64,000 bases of DNA, taken from positions 145,168,945-145,232,944 of the forward strand of contig OY856188.1 of the NCBI GenBank assembly GCA_963693315.1. The letters are read 5' to 3'. Both the position numbers and the translations under genes were made by a program. The DNA is from Diogma glabrata. Lineage: Eukaryota; Arthropoda; Insecta; Diptera; Cylindrotomidae. Positions 1 to 12,500 of this stretch are shown here, piece after piece. The notes below the pieces were generated by a model that worked only from the letters and a program-made list of their open reading frames with translations, did no database searches and was not told the DNA's origin. Positions within the stretch are counted from its first letter, which is position 1; each line of letters opens with the position of its first letter.

Positions 1-2
1 GC

Positions 3-413
3 CTAAAAGAGGCGTTATATCACGACTGGAACAAAGAATTTTTAGAAAAAACCTTACTAAAGGGATTTACCCATAGATCTAACACCAATGGCATTACTGG
101 TCCCAACAAATGGTTCAAAAAATCGGTTTTAAACCCAGGCAATATCAAATCCTTAATCAGACTGAGAACAAACCATACGTTCGACAAAAAATTCCTTAAA
201 CTAATTAAACAAGCGGACGTTAACACATGCGATGTATGTGGAGTGTTAGAGGATGCTATTCATTGCATTGAAAAGTGCAAGAAATATGACTCGTGCAGAC
301 AAAAATACAATATACTAACAACCAAACCTTTACAAAAAATATTAAGCGAGGGCAACCTCGATGAATATCACATGCTGATCAATTTCCTGAACGAAGCCAA
401 ACTCACCTTTTAA
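3..413 (+). pseudogene. 3' end of a non-LTR retrotransposon ORF2 (window-edge fragment)
   Basis: An open frame enters at the left edge and stops at 411-413, giving about 136 residues. It contains the Cys-x2-Cys...Glu-Asp-x3-His...Cys pattern (CDVCGVLEDAIHCIEKC) that closes ORF2 of Jockey/I/LOA-type LINEs, where a small zinc-binding segment follows RT or RNase H. The upstream part (SLIRLRTNHTFDKKFLKLI) matches the usual RLRTGH-like stretch before that finger. The 5' part lies outside the window, so the clade cannot be fixed. A plus-strand A run at 1431-1460, just after an AATAAA-like word, may be its poly(A) tail. Family call is by motif; the exact clade is inference. Confidence 0.7.
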
Positions 414-1424
414 AATAAACTTTAAATAAATCTAATACAGGTAAAATATAACAGGAAGTATAAGTTGATACCAGATTGGGTGGGGTAATTCACAAACAAA
501 CCCCCAGTTCCACACAGAGCGGATAATTAACTCTTGCCTGGGCAATTATGTTGGATATTTACACACATAAATGCCTAACATTTAAGTATTTAACATTTAA
601 TTTCCTTTCAAGTTCAGGTTTAACAACAATAATTAATATCTAATTGAATTATATAAAATGACAAATACCTCACATCAATACATAGTGGGTATCGACAATA
701 TTAACAAAAAAATGCCATTAAATATACCAACTCTTAAATTATAATTTTAATTTTATTCAAATTTTATTCAAACATACTAATTTTTTATATAATAATTTGT
801 AACACATATTAATCCTCAAATTCATAATTTTATTCAAAAACTGAAAAATCTGAATGACATATCAGTACACAGCCTCTGCTGTTAGTTTTAGAAATTGGTT
901 ATGGTGAAAACCTAACGAATTCACAGTAAATGAAACCATAAAATTATTTTTTCTGATTTAATCTAAAATCATGCTAAACTAGAAACTTGAGTAAAACCTA
1001 AGGTGCGTTCGATTTGACTGAAACAGCTGAAGGAACAACAACAATTGCATTTAATTTTTCAGTTGCTTCAGTTGTTTCAGTCAAATCGAACACGACTTTA
1101 ATCTTTCAAATTTACTAAGCTTCTAAACTTTATATACAATAATTGAAAAGTATTGTCATTCACAAATTTATAATTTCTACTAAAATTACTATATTGAATT
1201 ATATAAATCATTTAAATTACAAAATGAAGTTAATCATAACTTACAGAGTTCTATGAACTATTTAAAACATTATATATAACAACTGAAAATTATATCTCAA
1301 AATTTACAACAAACCAGATCATTGAATTATATAAAAAATTACAAGAAATATTTTAGAAATATTGGTCATATGGACTGAAAAAACCAAATGTTATTATATA
1401 TAACATGTCCAGAACCAAATAAAT

Positions 1425-1430
<6 letters not shown>
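414..1430 (+). other. AT-rich non-coding stretch, possibly LINE 3' UTR
   Basis: No coding frame is recognisable. It lies between the LINE stop at 413 and the A run at 1431-1460 and may be a long 3' UTR, but it also contains a small palindromic insert at about 1007-1091. Low complexity A/T words dominate. Confidence 0.35.
1007..1091. repeat. 85-bp palindromic MITE-like insert
   Basis: Two 26-bp arms, 1007-1032 and 1066-1091, are inverted copies with one mismatch (gttcgatttgactgaaacag and its complement). About 33 bp separate them, so the whole unit can fold into a hairpin. No clear target duplication was found. A very short non-autonomous foldback or MITE is the simplest reading. Confidence 0.6.

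Positions 1431-1460
<30 letters not shown>
1431..1460 (+). repeat. Poly(A) run, possible LINE tail
   Basis: About 30 consecutive A residues directly follow an aataaagt word. This is the layout of a retrotransposed 3' end on the plus strand and would fit the LINE fragment that ends at 413. Confidence 0.45.
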
Positions 1461-1463
<3 letters not shown>

Positions 1464-2520
1464 TTAAAATTCATACAATCAAATTATGACAGTTGTGTTC
1501 TATGATAATAGTTTTAACGAACTCATAATATTTAATTTTTACGAACACATCCGTTCTTTACGTACTTGTTCTTCTTCTTGACGTTTTATTGAATAAGCGC
1601 CATCATTCTTTTATATATGTTGAATAAAGCCATTGTTGAAATAATAATAAATCCTGGTTTTAATATTATGGCCTTATTGTTGGCCGCAAGTATAGTTCGT
1701 TTTCTCACAAATCGTGATTCTTATAGTAAGATAGAATATTTGGAAATAATTTGAAAGCAATTTCGTTCGCGTTGCAATTTTACTTTAAACGAAGCAGCAA
1801 CAGCAGTAGATCGATAGAATTCTCAAACGGTTAAGAACACACAACGCAACGAAACATTATCAGCCCTTCATTATAAATTTTGGTTTCGAGTTTGAGAAAA
1901 AAAAATTGTTTAGCCATTTGCCTTTTATATTTTTCCCATGAATGAAACAATGCACGAATTAGAATTTGGCTGTTACACGCGTAATTAATGTAACCATCCC
2001 ATCGTCGGTTGTGGCACATCTGAAGTGACACATCACATGTTTAATGTCGTTGACATTAATGCTGAAATCGTTGACATTAATGCAATCAATGCTGAAAAAC
2101 ATTGAACTGGGCTTACTTTCCAACCACATGCGATGAAAGTAGCATTTATCTAGATTGGGATGCATCGTTTATAGTTTGAACAAATATTAATTTTCAATGA
2201 ATATGCTTGGTTTTCTGTAGACTCACTTTTTGAATTTGTGCCCCCCGTTCAAATGTTTTTATATTTCCATTCCATGTGTAATACTAATACGTAAACATTT
2301 ACGAATATAGTATTGTCCTTACAAACACATAACTTCGACATATAACAGTGAAGAAAGCTGTCATCGTTGTAGCCAGTTGGTCCAGGATTTGTTCCATTTT
2401 TGTAGATGTGCAAAAAACCTATATTTTACCTATTTTACCAATTTTACCAATCTTACCGGTAATTTTACGGTAAAATTACCATAAAAATATTTTACCGGTA
2501 AATTTACATCTGTATTAAGT
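1461..2520. other. No gene seen; AT-rich intergenic DNA
   Basis: No supported coding region. Positions 2410-2505 hold a run of ttttacc words and a ttaccggtaa palindrome repeated on both sides, a local low-complexity inverted structure. Small open frames here show no recognisable protein. Confidence 0.4.
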
Positions 2521-4946
2521 AGGTGTTTAGGATATTGGTGAGTTGTTCTAGGTTGTAACTGTTGCAAGCACCGCGCAATCGTCTGCATATGACGTGTTGG
2601 TATTCCTTCTGGGAGGCAGGTAAGCTGCTTAAGTAGAGATTAAATAATGAAGGTAAGAGAACTTGCCTTGTGGAACTCCTTGTAGTAGTACTCTCATATT
2701 GGACTTACAGTTCCGAAACTCGACGTATGTTTGGTGACCTCTAAGATAGTTGCACAATCAGCGCCTTATTAGACCTGCCAAATTAGTCTTTTGGATGTCA
2801 TCTAGTAGTGCAGCATGCGACACTGTCGAATGCGTTTGACAGGTCGAGTGCAACTAAAATCGTTCTAGCACAGGGTTGTTTTTGGTTCAGACCATCACCG
2901 ATCTGGGTTTGTATTCTGTGAAGAGCGGTGGTTATACTATGTGTGTCCTAAAACTATGTTGGTGTGCCGCCAAATTGTAAGACCCAGTTAACCGAGGTAA
3001 TATAAGCGCTTCAATCAGTTTTGCGACAGATGAAAGGATGGAGATCGTTTTGTAAGATTCTCCATTTTCTTCAGGTTTTCAAGACTTCAAGATTAGGCTT
3101 CCAGATATTTGGTATCTGTAGCGTATTTAGCGATGTGTTGAGTGTGGTAGTGAGATATTTCAGTCCTTTGGGTCCAATATGTTTAAGCATAATTAATTAA
3201 TATTTATAATTAATTAATATTCATAATTAATTTTCTTTATGGCATTCTCAACCTCTTCTTCAGAAAATGTGATTTCCTCTAAATGTTCAGTATTGAGTTT
3301 GCGCAGATGTCTCAATACTGACCTAGTTTGCTTTTCATGTTTACGTGACTTTTCTGTAAACTGTGTGTTGAATTGCTTGCGCATTTTCTGTGGTTTTCAG
3401 GTGGGATATCGTCGAAGGGGTTCATGCAATGTTGCCTGGTTATCGAGGATGGGTTAAGTCTTTTATGACCTTCCAGAGACTTTCACTTGTGCCAAAACTT
3501 GAATCACTCCCTAGCCAATGAATCACTCTCTCCATTTATTACGTTTGTGTTCCATAATTAACTATTAATTTTCTTATTAAGGTCTATAATTCTAGGATCA
3601 GCTGGATCTGCTTTGCGGAGGTCATCTTTTTGGGTGGAGAGCACACAAGCTTCCTGTGGAAAGTTTGGTTTCACCCTTTGTATTCTGCTGGATCGAATGA
3701 AGCGAGATCTAGCTGTATTAAAAATTTCTCTGAATTTTTTTTTCCCAGAGAGGGCGTCAAGTGGTAAAAATCGTTTACTGAATTCCATTTCAGTAAAAGT
3801 AGTAAAATTTTCCCAGTCTGCTTTATGAAAATTAGTATAGGTATTCTTCTCGGATTTTATTAAGTTTATTGAACGGCTTAAGGTGATTATGATCGGCACG
3901 TGGTCTGATCCTAATGCGATATCAGTTCTCCATTCAGCAATTGGCATTAGTGACATGCTGGCAAGGCAAGGAAAACATCTGGAGAAGAATACGAGCTGTT
4001 TGTAATTCTTGTTAGATGTGGTTCGTTGAGGACTCCTAAATTGGAGCCGTCAATTTGATCAGCAATGTTTTCACCTCGTGAATCAGTGTTTAGATGTGAG
4101 TGCCATAGATCATGATGAGCATTCACATCTGAGAATTAGACAGTCTTTGGTATAAAATAAATGTCCTATGGACGGTTCATAACCTGTATCACAGCTGCAT
4201 ACTGGTGGAATATAGATATTGACTAGAGTTATCTCAGTGTTGCCGGCTTTTATTATAATGCCTAGTTGTTCTATGTGTTTATGTTTCCGGTACTGCAGGT
4301 AATGTGGTTGTACGGTAGATAACGGTTTTGTGAATGCTAAAGGCAAGGCCACCTTTGTCCTTCCCTCTATCCCACCTTATAATTTTGTAATCACAGTAAT
4401 TATCACTAATCTTAGATCTAACATTTAATTTGGTTTCTTGAAGAACCGTGACTAGAACATTATTATTGCACATATAATTTATAATATCGTCGATCTTGTT
4501 GGAAAGGCCGTTGCAATTCAGTTGCATAATTTGCACATCACTCGGAGTATCCAGATGCGTGTTCATTCGCATTGTGTTTTGCTGCGAGCTCGTATTGGTA
4601 TGTTGACTAGATAATTGACAGCATGGCACTATGTAGTGTTTGGTCATTGTTTATGTGTGGCTAAGCCTGGGCAGTTCTTGAGGTGACACCATTCTTTACA
4701 GGTGTTGTACTGGATGGATGTTATGTTTGCCCTTAAAATGTTTTTTCATATTGAACATGTTTTAGTAGGCCCAGGATTTCTTTCAATACCAGCCATGACG
4801 AGGAGTATTTGAATCATTGAAGCAAGTGACAGCTGCTTCCTTACCCAAAAAATGGTGCGACGGGGTTCCACTTTTCGTCGAAATTGTTGTGATGGTTCTT
4901 GGTCGGAACAAGGTTCCGAGTACTTCTGGGGCGTAGACCCGTCCAT
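2520..4946 (-). pseudogene. Degenerate Jockey/CR1-type LINE, ORF2 with 2A-like leader, endonuclease and RT remnants
   Basis: Reading the minus strand from 4946: a short leader ending in a 2A-like motif; endonuclease N-terminus at 4647-4279 (MQLNCNGLSNKIDDIIN, VTVLQETKL); endonuclease C-terminus at 3956-3558 (ALGSDHVPIIITL, the terminal SDH motif); linker; then RT pieces at about 2880-2810 (VALDLSNAFDSV) and 2700-2560 (LFNLYLSSLP, followed by a frameshifted YADD region). Several frameshifts and stops break it. The order EN then RT on one strand identifies a LINE ORF2; the RT words resemble the Jockey superfamily. It is inactive as it stands. It lies 0.8 kb beyond the 3' end of SCAMP, on the same strand. 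Confidence 0.8.
4767..4790 (-). other. 2A-like ribosome-skipping motif (GIERNPGP)
   Basis: Codons 53-60 of the minus-strand frame that starts at 4946 read G-I-E-R-N-P-G-P, preceded by a hydrophobic/small stretch (MIQILLVMA). The 2A consensus is D-x-E-x-N-P-G-P; only the first position departs (Gly for Asp). 2A-like peptides are established at the N-terminus of ORF2 in some LINEs, including CR1-type elements, which fits this position upstream of the endonuclease. Activity is not shown by sequence. Confidence 0.65.
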
Positions 4947-4949
4947 CTT

Positions 4950-5760
4950 GAGAAGCCAATGTATTTGTGAAGATATTGTATCATGTACAATTAAAACGGA
5001 TTAACTTTAGAGCGGTTTTTTGTGAGCAATTAAGCTAAAGTATATTGGAAATCACTTGAATTTTGCAATTCGAAATAATTTTTCATTTTCTCTAAAATTC
5101 TTTTAGAAATTTTTTTTTGTTTGTGTTTCGTGCCAGGATTCGAACTCACACTTATCAGAGACACATGTTCTCTCATCCTATGAATACATGCATCGTAATG
5201 TCTAGAAATTTAACACAAAAAATCCCAAAGGATTAATTTTAGTTTTTCATTATGATCAACAACTCAATAAAGTTACGATTTCAGTAACTGATTTGTTGGC
5301 GAAGCAAATTTTCCACCTTGGTGATTTTGAGTCATATAGAATTAATTATAACTATAAGTTATACTATACAAGGTAAACATAACTTTATTGAAAAATTTAA
5401 AAATAACGAAATATACCTAAATGATATTTTTTATTTACTATATATTTTTTTATTATTATAATAGAACAAACATATTATTTTTTTTCTGACAGCGTATAAG
5501 ATTAGTTTATTCTTTTGGACAAACATATTTTTTGATTTATTATTTATTATTCATTTAACAACGGTAAACACATTTATATCAAACATTCTTCAATTAAATG
5601 TAAATAAATAATACGTTTTATAAATATATCATTTTGTTTTTTATTAAATTTAAAGGTAATTATTTAATTAAATTATTTATGATAGTGCAAATAATAATAT
5701 TAATGTATAAACTTCTTTTTAAGGTTAACTTGAATTTAAAATTAGTATCTCTGTTAATTA
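4950..5760. other. Downstream flank of SCAMP; AT-rich, possible tRNA-like relic
   Basis: No coding region. On the minus strand, around 5200-5107, an AGTTCGAATCC B-box word is followed within about 25 bases by an A-rich run, and a 5-bp stem with a 7-nt loop precedes it. This could be a decayed tRNA-derived SINE, but the T stem does not pair. An AATAAA on the minus strand at 5640-5645 is a plausible SCAMP poly(A) signal. Confidence 0.35.
5640..5645 (-). terminator. Candidate poly(A) signal of SCAMP (AATAAA)
   Basis: Minus-strand AATAAA lies 116 bp beyond the SCAMP stop codon. The region is very AT-rich, so chance occurrence is possible. Confidence 0.4.
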
Positions 5761-6504
5761 CTAGTACCGTGGAGCATTTAATTGCGAATTGATCGTGGCT
5801 GTAGCAGCATTGGCAGCAGCCTGCTGTACATGTGGATTTCGTACAAATTCATTTGTAAACTCAGCCTGAGCTTTTGCAAAACTAGCGCCGGAGCTTCGGT
5901 AAATTGCATGAATTTTAGTTAAAAGCATTACATCACCAGCTGCACATATTCCAAAACTGATAGCAATTATTAAACAAAATATTCCAATAAATACACCACC
6001 TACGGTGCCTCCAAATTGTTCTATAGCTGTCACGAATCCACAAGTACCCGAACTAGACAAACCAATTGTTTGAAACACTGTAACAATCATTTGAAAGAAG
6101 AACACAAAGAAAAATATCATGAAATTTACACTTGAATCACTTCGAAACGCTTTATATGCTGGGCGATACCAACATAAAAACGATGCCGGTGTAAATAAAA
6201 CACAATAGAATAATGCTAGACCAAACATAGCAAATTGACCAGAATAAAACATTAGCATCATCGCTCCAATAACATTTACACACATTGTTAGTGCGTATAG
6301 CCCCCACAAATAATACAGTTGCCGCACAATTTTTTGAAATTCAATTGGTATTTCTAAATTTATGTCCTGGTAGAAACAAGGTTGAACACAGCATTTGTCA
6401 GGTAGTGGTGGCCAATTATTTCTTCGACCTGTATTTCCGTTTCTTAATGCTTCTTCTCGTCTTTCAAGTTCTTGTGCTTTTCTTTCCAGCTCATCTTGAC
6501 GCCG
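5761..6504 (-). CDS. Scamp: SCAMP exon 3 (coiled coil end, four TM segments, tail)
   Basis: This exon opens after an AG acceptor at 6505-6506 (tttcag before CGGCGTCAAG) and runs 247 codons to TAG at 5761-5763. It encodes the RRQDELERKAQ helix, the WPPLPDKCCVQPCFYQD entry segment, all four membrane spans and the CWYRPAYKAF loop. It alone accounts for the membrane domain, so correct removal of the 21-kb intron is needed to join it to the NPF-bearing exons 1 and 2. Confidence 0.95.
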   Translation of the reverse strand, partial: RRQDELERKAQELERREEALRNGNTGRRNNWPPLPDKCCVQPCFYQDINLEIPIEFQKIVRQLYYLWGLYALTMCVNVIGAMMLMFYSGQFAMFGLALFYCVLFTPASFLCWYRPAYKAFRSDSSVNFMIFFFVFFFQMIVTVFQTIGLSSSGTCGFVTAIEQFGGTVGGVFIGIFCLIIAISFGICAAGDVMLLTKIHAIYRSSGASFAKAQAEFTNEFVRNPHVQQAAANAATATINSQLNAPRY

Positions 6505-9500
6505 CTGAAATTAATAAAGACAAATTTAAAAATAATAAGGAAAAGCATAATTGGTAAAAAATAATCATTGGCAGAGGTAGCTTATTTTTTAAGGCTAATT
6601 TTGTCCATTTGTGTCCATACAACCATTTAACACAGAACCACCTAGATAGTATGTGATTTCAAAACTATGCATATTGTTACGGTTTTATCAAAATCATAAC
6701 GAAATACAACGTAGAACTCAATTCAATTCAACATAAATGAAACACCCTATATTATCTTCATAACGATGATTATTGAGTGATGATGATCAACAAAACAAAA
6801 CAAAATACAACAACAATCGAAAGAAATGAATATTATTGTTGTTGTATTAACAGTTAAGGGATAAAAAATTTTTGTCTTATGGAACCTTCCGTAAAAAGGT
6901 TTATTATTTTGTCTTATGGAACCTTCCGTGAAAAGGTTAGAATAATGTTACTGCAAAGTATGATAAATCACTACCCTATAAAACAAATGAAAACAACGGA
7001 GCAGTGCCTAACTAATCAGTTTCGAATATTCACCACGGTCATTCGCAACAGCGGTAAAGTTGCCATGGCAGTTGATTGTTTTAAAGTCGTTCATTACGTC
7101 CCTTTTCCATTTTAGTCGTGGTCGTCCACTCCCTGGGGTACTTACGTATATTTTTTTTATCATTCCAGACTGTGAACCGGCTCGTAGAACATGCCCAATC
7201 CAAGAAATCCTATTGGAACGGATACAACCTATTATAACAGGACCCTCAAGCAGGTCTCTGATTTCTCAATTACAGATAAATGCGTTTTGTCATTTTGTGT
7301 AAGGGTCCCTGTTTGTGCGCCATACATCACCACAGGTCTAATCAGTGTCTTGTACAACTTGGGTTTGGTATTAGTTGTATGTGTCAACTTTCCGAAAATT
7401 CTACTTAATTAAACCCTTTCTTTGTGATCCAAGGAAAGGTTTAATTGAGTAGAAAGTTTGGTTACCTGCCGCGAATCGAGTTTTTATCGAGTCAAGCATA
7501 GATCCCAAATATTTAAAATATCACCACATATTGGTCATATTTAAAATATAACCACTCAATTTGTTCATTGAAGCACATCAAACCTTTCTTCTTGACCGCT
7601 CTTGAAACATTCATATGTTTGGCTTTTCCGTAATTAATTTGCAGACCATCTAGCACCACTCTCAAGAGACTTGAAAATCTCACTTATAACAGCTTCACTT
7701 CAGTCTATGATGACATCTTCAGCGTACGCGATCATCTGTACTGCGGTTATTGACAATATATTGTTGTTTGTCGGTAGCTTCTTTGACAGCACATATATTT
7801 CCAGGCTAGAGTATAGGAGGGATAATTTAAACTCAGTCAATCTCTGGCCATTATCTGGTGGAGTCCACCACATTTCTATAAGAGATATCTCTACCAACTT
7901 GTCCATTAAAGTCACCAAGAACCATAATGCAGTCGCGTGTTGGCGTTTGTTTCATACCCTCTTCCAGCGCTATTTGGAAATTATGCTTCTTATCGACGAT
8001 TCGGTTCTTATCACTGCTTTTTGTATGCGTTCACCAACAAGAAAACCAAGATTTGTTTAGCATTCAGTTACAATAACTGTATGATCTTGTCTGTATAATT
8101 TTGATTGATCTAAGATTTTTCTGGTTTTGATAGAAATATAACTCGTTCCAGCTTGCACAGGGTCAGAGTTTCTAAGCTGCCGATAGAGTGGTTTAGACAC
8201 GTTCTGATACAACCTACGAACTTTAGCATAGTCAGCGATTTGATTCCTCGCACGACATCCTTTCCTGTAAACTGGATCTAGTAACAACTTCTAGATTCTT
8301 TTTTAGGTGTTACTATACGCTAAGGATTGCAATCACGGAGTCTTGAATCCCTGAAGCCGGCACATTTTTATGATCTCAAAATTCCGGGAATAATGAAAGA
8401 AGATGTCGGCATTATGGGATCGTCATATTTGCCGGAATTATTGCATGAAAGAGCAGGATTGCAGCATCCTGTTAAAAAAATCAATGGTAAGTTCGCACGG
8501 AGGGATCAATTTTTGTTGCGTTTTTAATTTTTTTATCGTTAGTCTACGGGTATGTCTCCAGTCCTTGCTAATGGCATATGAGTGAACGTGAGATTTCATA
8601 TACTGGCAATATTAGTGAGATATGACTAGCCAAGGTAATATCTTAGCAGCTCTGGCAGATGAATTCCATTCAGTCAACGGTATTACCCTCAATCACCCTC
8701 CACTCTATCATAAACTATTGGCCTATGCCTATGCAGTTCTTCAGTTTGTACTGATTAGGCTTGAAAATCAAAGCAACCCATTAGCCCGCAAGCTGACGAA
8801 TGTTTCAATAACTCACACAAAAGAGCGGAGAACTGAAAAATCTGAAGTATTTAAAGAATGGAAACGGATGATACATCAAACGAATGGAAACTTCGATGGT
8901 ACATCAAACATATTCACCGTTTCAAGTCAAAGCTGCATAAATTTTTTTTAACGATTATTTAACATGGAGCAGCAGACATGGGAGTGAAGCGGATGATCGA
9001 ATTTCTCACACTGCTGCATCATCGAGCACAGATTACATCGAAACTGTAATTGAGGATGTGGTCCCGGTAGATTTAAGTGTTTTTTTTTTAAAAATAAAAT
9101 GTGTTGTGTTATAGGGTTTACAATATGTGTCACAACAACACATAAATACCTTTTAAGACCTAGGTTTAGACCTGGGTCCCACAACAACTGGCGTTCTAAG
9201 GTGTAGATTAACGCTCTTTTTAAACATCTGCGGGTTGAAGCCACCTGAGACTAAATGTTCCGGCAAACTATTCCATTTGTACGCAATTCGGACAAAGAAG
9301 TCTCTCTGCGATCTGCCAGTATGACAGCGCGGGATCTTTACCGTTTCACCGGTTGCGGTAGCCGATTGCCGAGTGGAACGGGGGTAAGAATAAGTTTGAG
9401 GCATGATGCCGTTGATTTCATCTGAGCACTGCTGATGACGATATTTGTAAAAAACAACGAGGTCAGCAACAGTGCGACGATGTTGTACGGAATCAAGTTT

Positions 9501-12500
9501 TGATGTCAAAGTTCGATTACCCACAATTCGTATAGCCCGCTTTTGAAGAGTCCAAGAGGACCAAGATGGAAACAGAGGCAGCACCCCAAACTTGACAGCA
9601 GTACTCCATACAGGGACGAATATAGGACTTATAAACATGGACCAATTGGTATGGAGTGAAAAATGTTTTGCATCTATTTAGGAGGCCGAGTTTTTTAGAC
9701 GCGCTTTTTGCCATCGCCATTACATGATCGTTCCAGAGTAGGTCATTTGAAACTGTGACACCCAATAAACGAATGTTTTTACATTCACCTATTGGTTCAT
9801 CACACATACTGAATAAAATATTTTTGGGGAACTCGGTCTTTAATCTGGAAACAATCAACAGCTGTGTTTTGGTAGAGTTGAAATTGACAAGGTTTTGGTT
9901 TAGTGTTACGGTTATAACAAAATCGTAACGAGCTACAACATAAAATTCTATTCAGTTCAACATAAATGAAACACCCTGTACTAGGGCCGGGAAAAATATC
10001 AATATATCGATAAATATCGATATATCGGTAATATCGATGTATCGAGATATCGATATATCGATATTATCGACATATCGATATTATCGATATTATCGATAAA
10101 TCTATATTATCGGTATGAACCGTTTTTTTAAAGTGGTTTATGTCCATTTTTTCATATATTGAGATATTTAAGGATTTGCGTTTGCATTAATATAAAAATA
10201 TAGGCAAATGTAACTAAAATTTTGTGATACTTTTCACACTTTAAACCTATTTAATTTTATTATGTAATAATCCTGTTTAATTTAATGGAAAAAATATCGA
10301 TATTTATATGAATCGTTATTGATCTATCGATATATGGTTAATATTGATAATATCGATTAATCGATATGTACAGAATTCGAAATATCGATAATATAGACAT
10401 ATCGATAATATCAATATTCCGATATTATAGATATATCGATATTATCGATATATCGATATTATCGATAAATATCAATAAATAATAAATAAATATCGATAAA
10501 TATTATCGATATTTATCGATATATTGGTTTTATCGATAATATTTTGATATCGATATAATCGATAATTTTTTAAATATCGCCCAGTCCTATCCTGTACAAA
10601 ATTAAGAAAACATATTTATAACAATGATGACATCAATGATGATGATTATTAAAATAAAAAAATTAATGAAACGAATATTATTGTTGTATTTACAGTTAAG
10701 GGACAAACAAAAAAAAATTCTTATTTTGTTTAAAGGAACATTCCGGATTAAACTTAGAATAACGATCGATTGATCGATTTGTCTAGATTCTAAGGAATTT
10801 TATTTAAGCGAGTATTTTAAACAGAATTAATGATTTGTAAACGAAATGCTAAAGCGAATAAAATTAGCTGGAACGGAAGGTAAAGTTTTTGAAATTAAGA
10901 ACAATCGCTTAATAGCTATGGTAAAGCTATCAATACAAACGAAATAGTAAATAATCTTTTTATAGGTGTTCCGATAGATCAGTAAGATCTAAACCAAAGC
11001 TTGAACTAGATAGTTTATCTCTAAACTAGAACTCCAAAATAAACCAACTAGCATAACCAGAGTAAAAAAAACGGCCAATAATATAAGCTCAGTTCCTAAT
11101 AAAGAAAGAGAAGACAACTATGCATTAATAACAATAGTTGATATTATTTAAATGATAACAGACTGGAGGATCTATTTAATATTGACATGGAACTGAAAAC
11201 GGATTACTGGAAAAAATAACGAATTTTAATAATTAACATAGTAAAATGAAGTAAACAACGGTAAACAACTTCATTAATAACTAAATAAAACATTAAAAAC
11301 AGCACACAACCCTATAAAAAAGATTTCTTAAAGGGAGATATATGTACACAAATAGAATTGGATGTGTCAGATTAGTTTAAATTAAAAAAAAATAAATAGA
11401 AACAAGATTATGAAACAAATTTTACAAATCCAATTAAATACATTAACCTTATCTGTGCTATATTTCAACATATTGAACCCATCAAAGAGCATATATGAAC
11501 TAGAGTTTCTGATTTCTCGACCTTTTATGAATCTCGAGTTTATCAGCGATTGAGTTTCTCGAGAAATTGGGAATAATTAATTGAATTTCTCGAGAATTAT
11601 TAAACATTAATTTTAACAAAAAAAGTAACTCTCCGTTTACTGTCAAAATTTCCAGATACAGAAAAATTTCTCTCGTTTTCAGCGTATTTAGGATTTATCA
11701 AAATTAGAGTGTTTTTTAGAAGTTCTGAATTGAAAGTGATCTTACCAGTAGCTTCAAATATATTCATTTCCTTAGCGGTAGTTGTCGTTTATTGTTGACT
11801 GCATTCTAAAACTCTCACGAATACTTCTAAATTTAATTCAACGCAACCCCTTTACTCTAATCCCCTTTAATACCCTAATCCTCTATCCCCTCTAAACCCT
11901 TTTCCTTTTCCTCCTCTGAGTCCGATGGCTGTATAAGCTCTTCACATTCGTTGATGTCATTCGTCGACAGTGGCGGTTTTAAGCACAGGCAAACCAGGCA
12001 TTTGCCGATGGCCTCGCATTTTTTTTCAAACGATATTTTTTCAAACAATTTTATCTCAAACGAATAAAAAATAAAGAATGCTTTGACACTTATCTTGGAA
12101 AAGATGTGCAGAATGAAATAATTGGACTTATATCGAGAAGAATACTGAAAACTATCGTATTGTAATAAACTTCGTCCAGAATTGGTTAATTTAATTTAAT
12201 CATAAATAACCAATACGTTCCGCCTAAATGTTTTCTACATTCTATGGCAAATCAAAAGTTAACTACCTTTAACAAATACATTTTGCATAAATTAAATTTG
12301 AGTTCGCTAATACAAATGCAAGTATGAATGAAAACAGGTGTGGCCTATTCAAGATGTACGGACTACGTAGTGTTGATTTCTAGTGGATTATAGAAGTTTC
12401 GATTTATTTATTTTTCGATATAAATAAGCGAACAAAAATATCAGATAGTCAGTTTTTATTTTGCAATTAAAAGTGTTTTACAAATATTCGAAAGTATAAG

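Noticed and set aside
5107..5220. tRNA-like sequence with a TTCGAAT B box, minus strand
   Set aside because: One hairpin fits an anticodon arm but the T stem does not pair and no acceptor stem is found. At best a decayed tRNA-derived SINE; not called as a tRNA.
8327..8951. Two small plus-strand frames as possible host exons
   Set aside because: No family recognised, no acceptor in place, and surrounded by LINE relics; kept only as an unassigned stretch.
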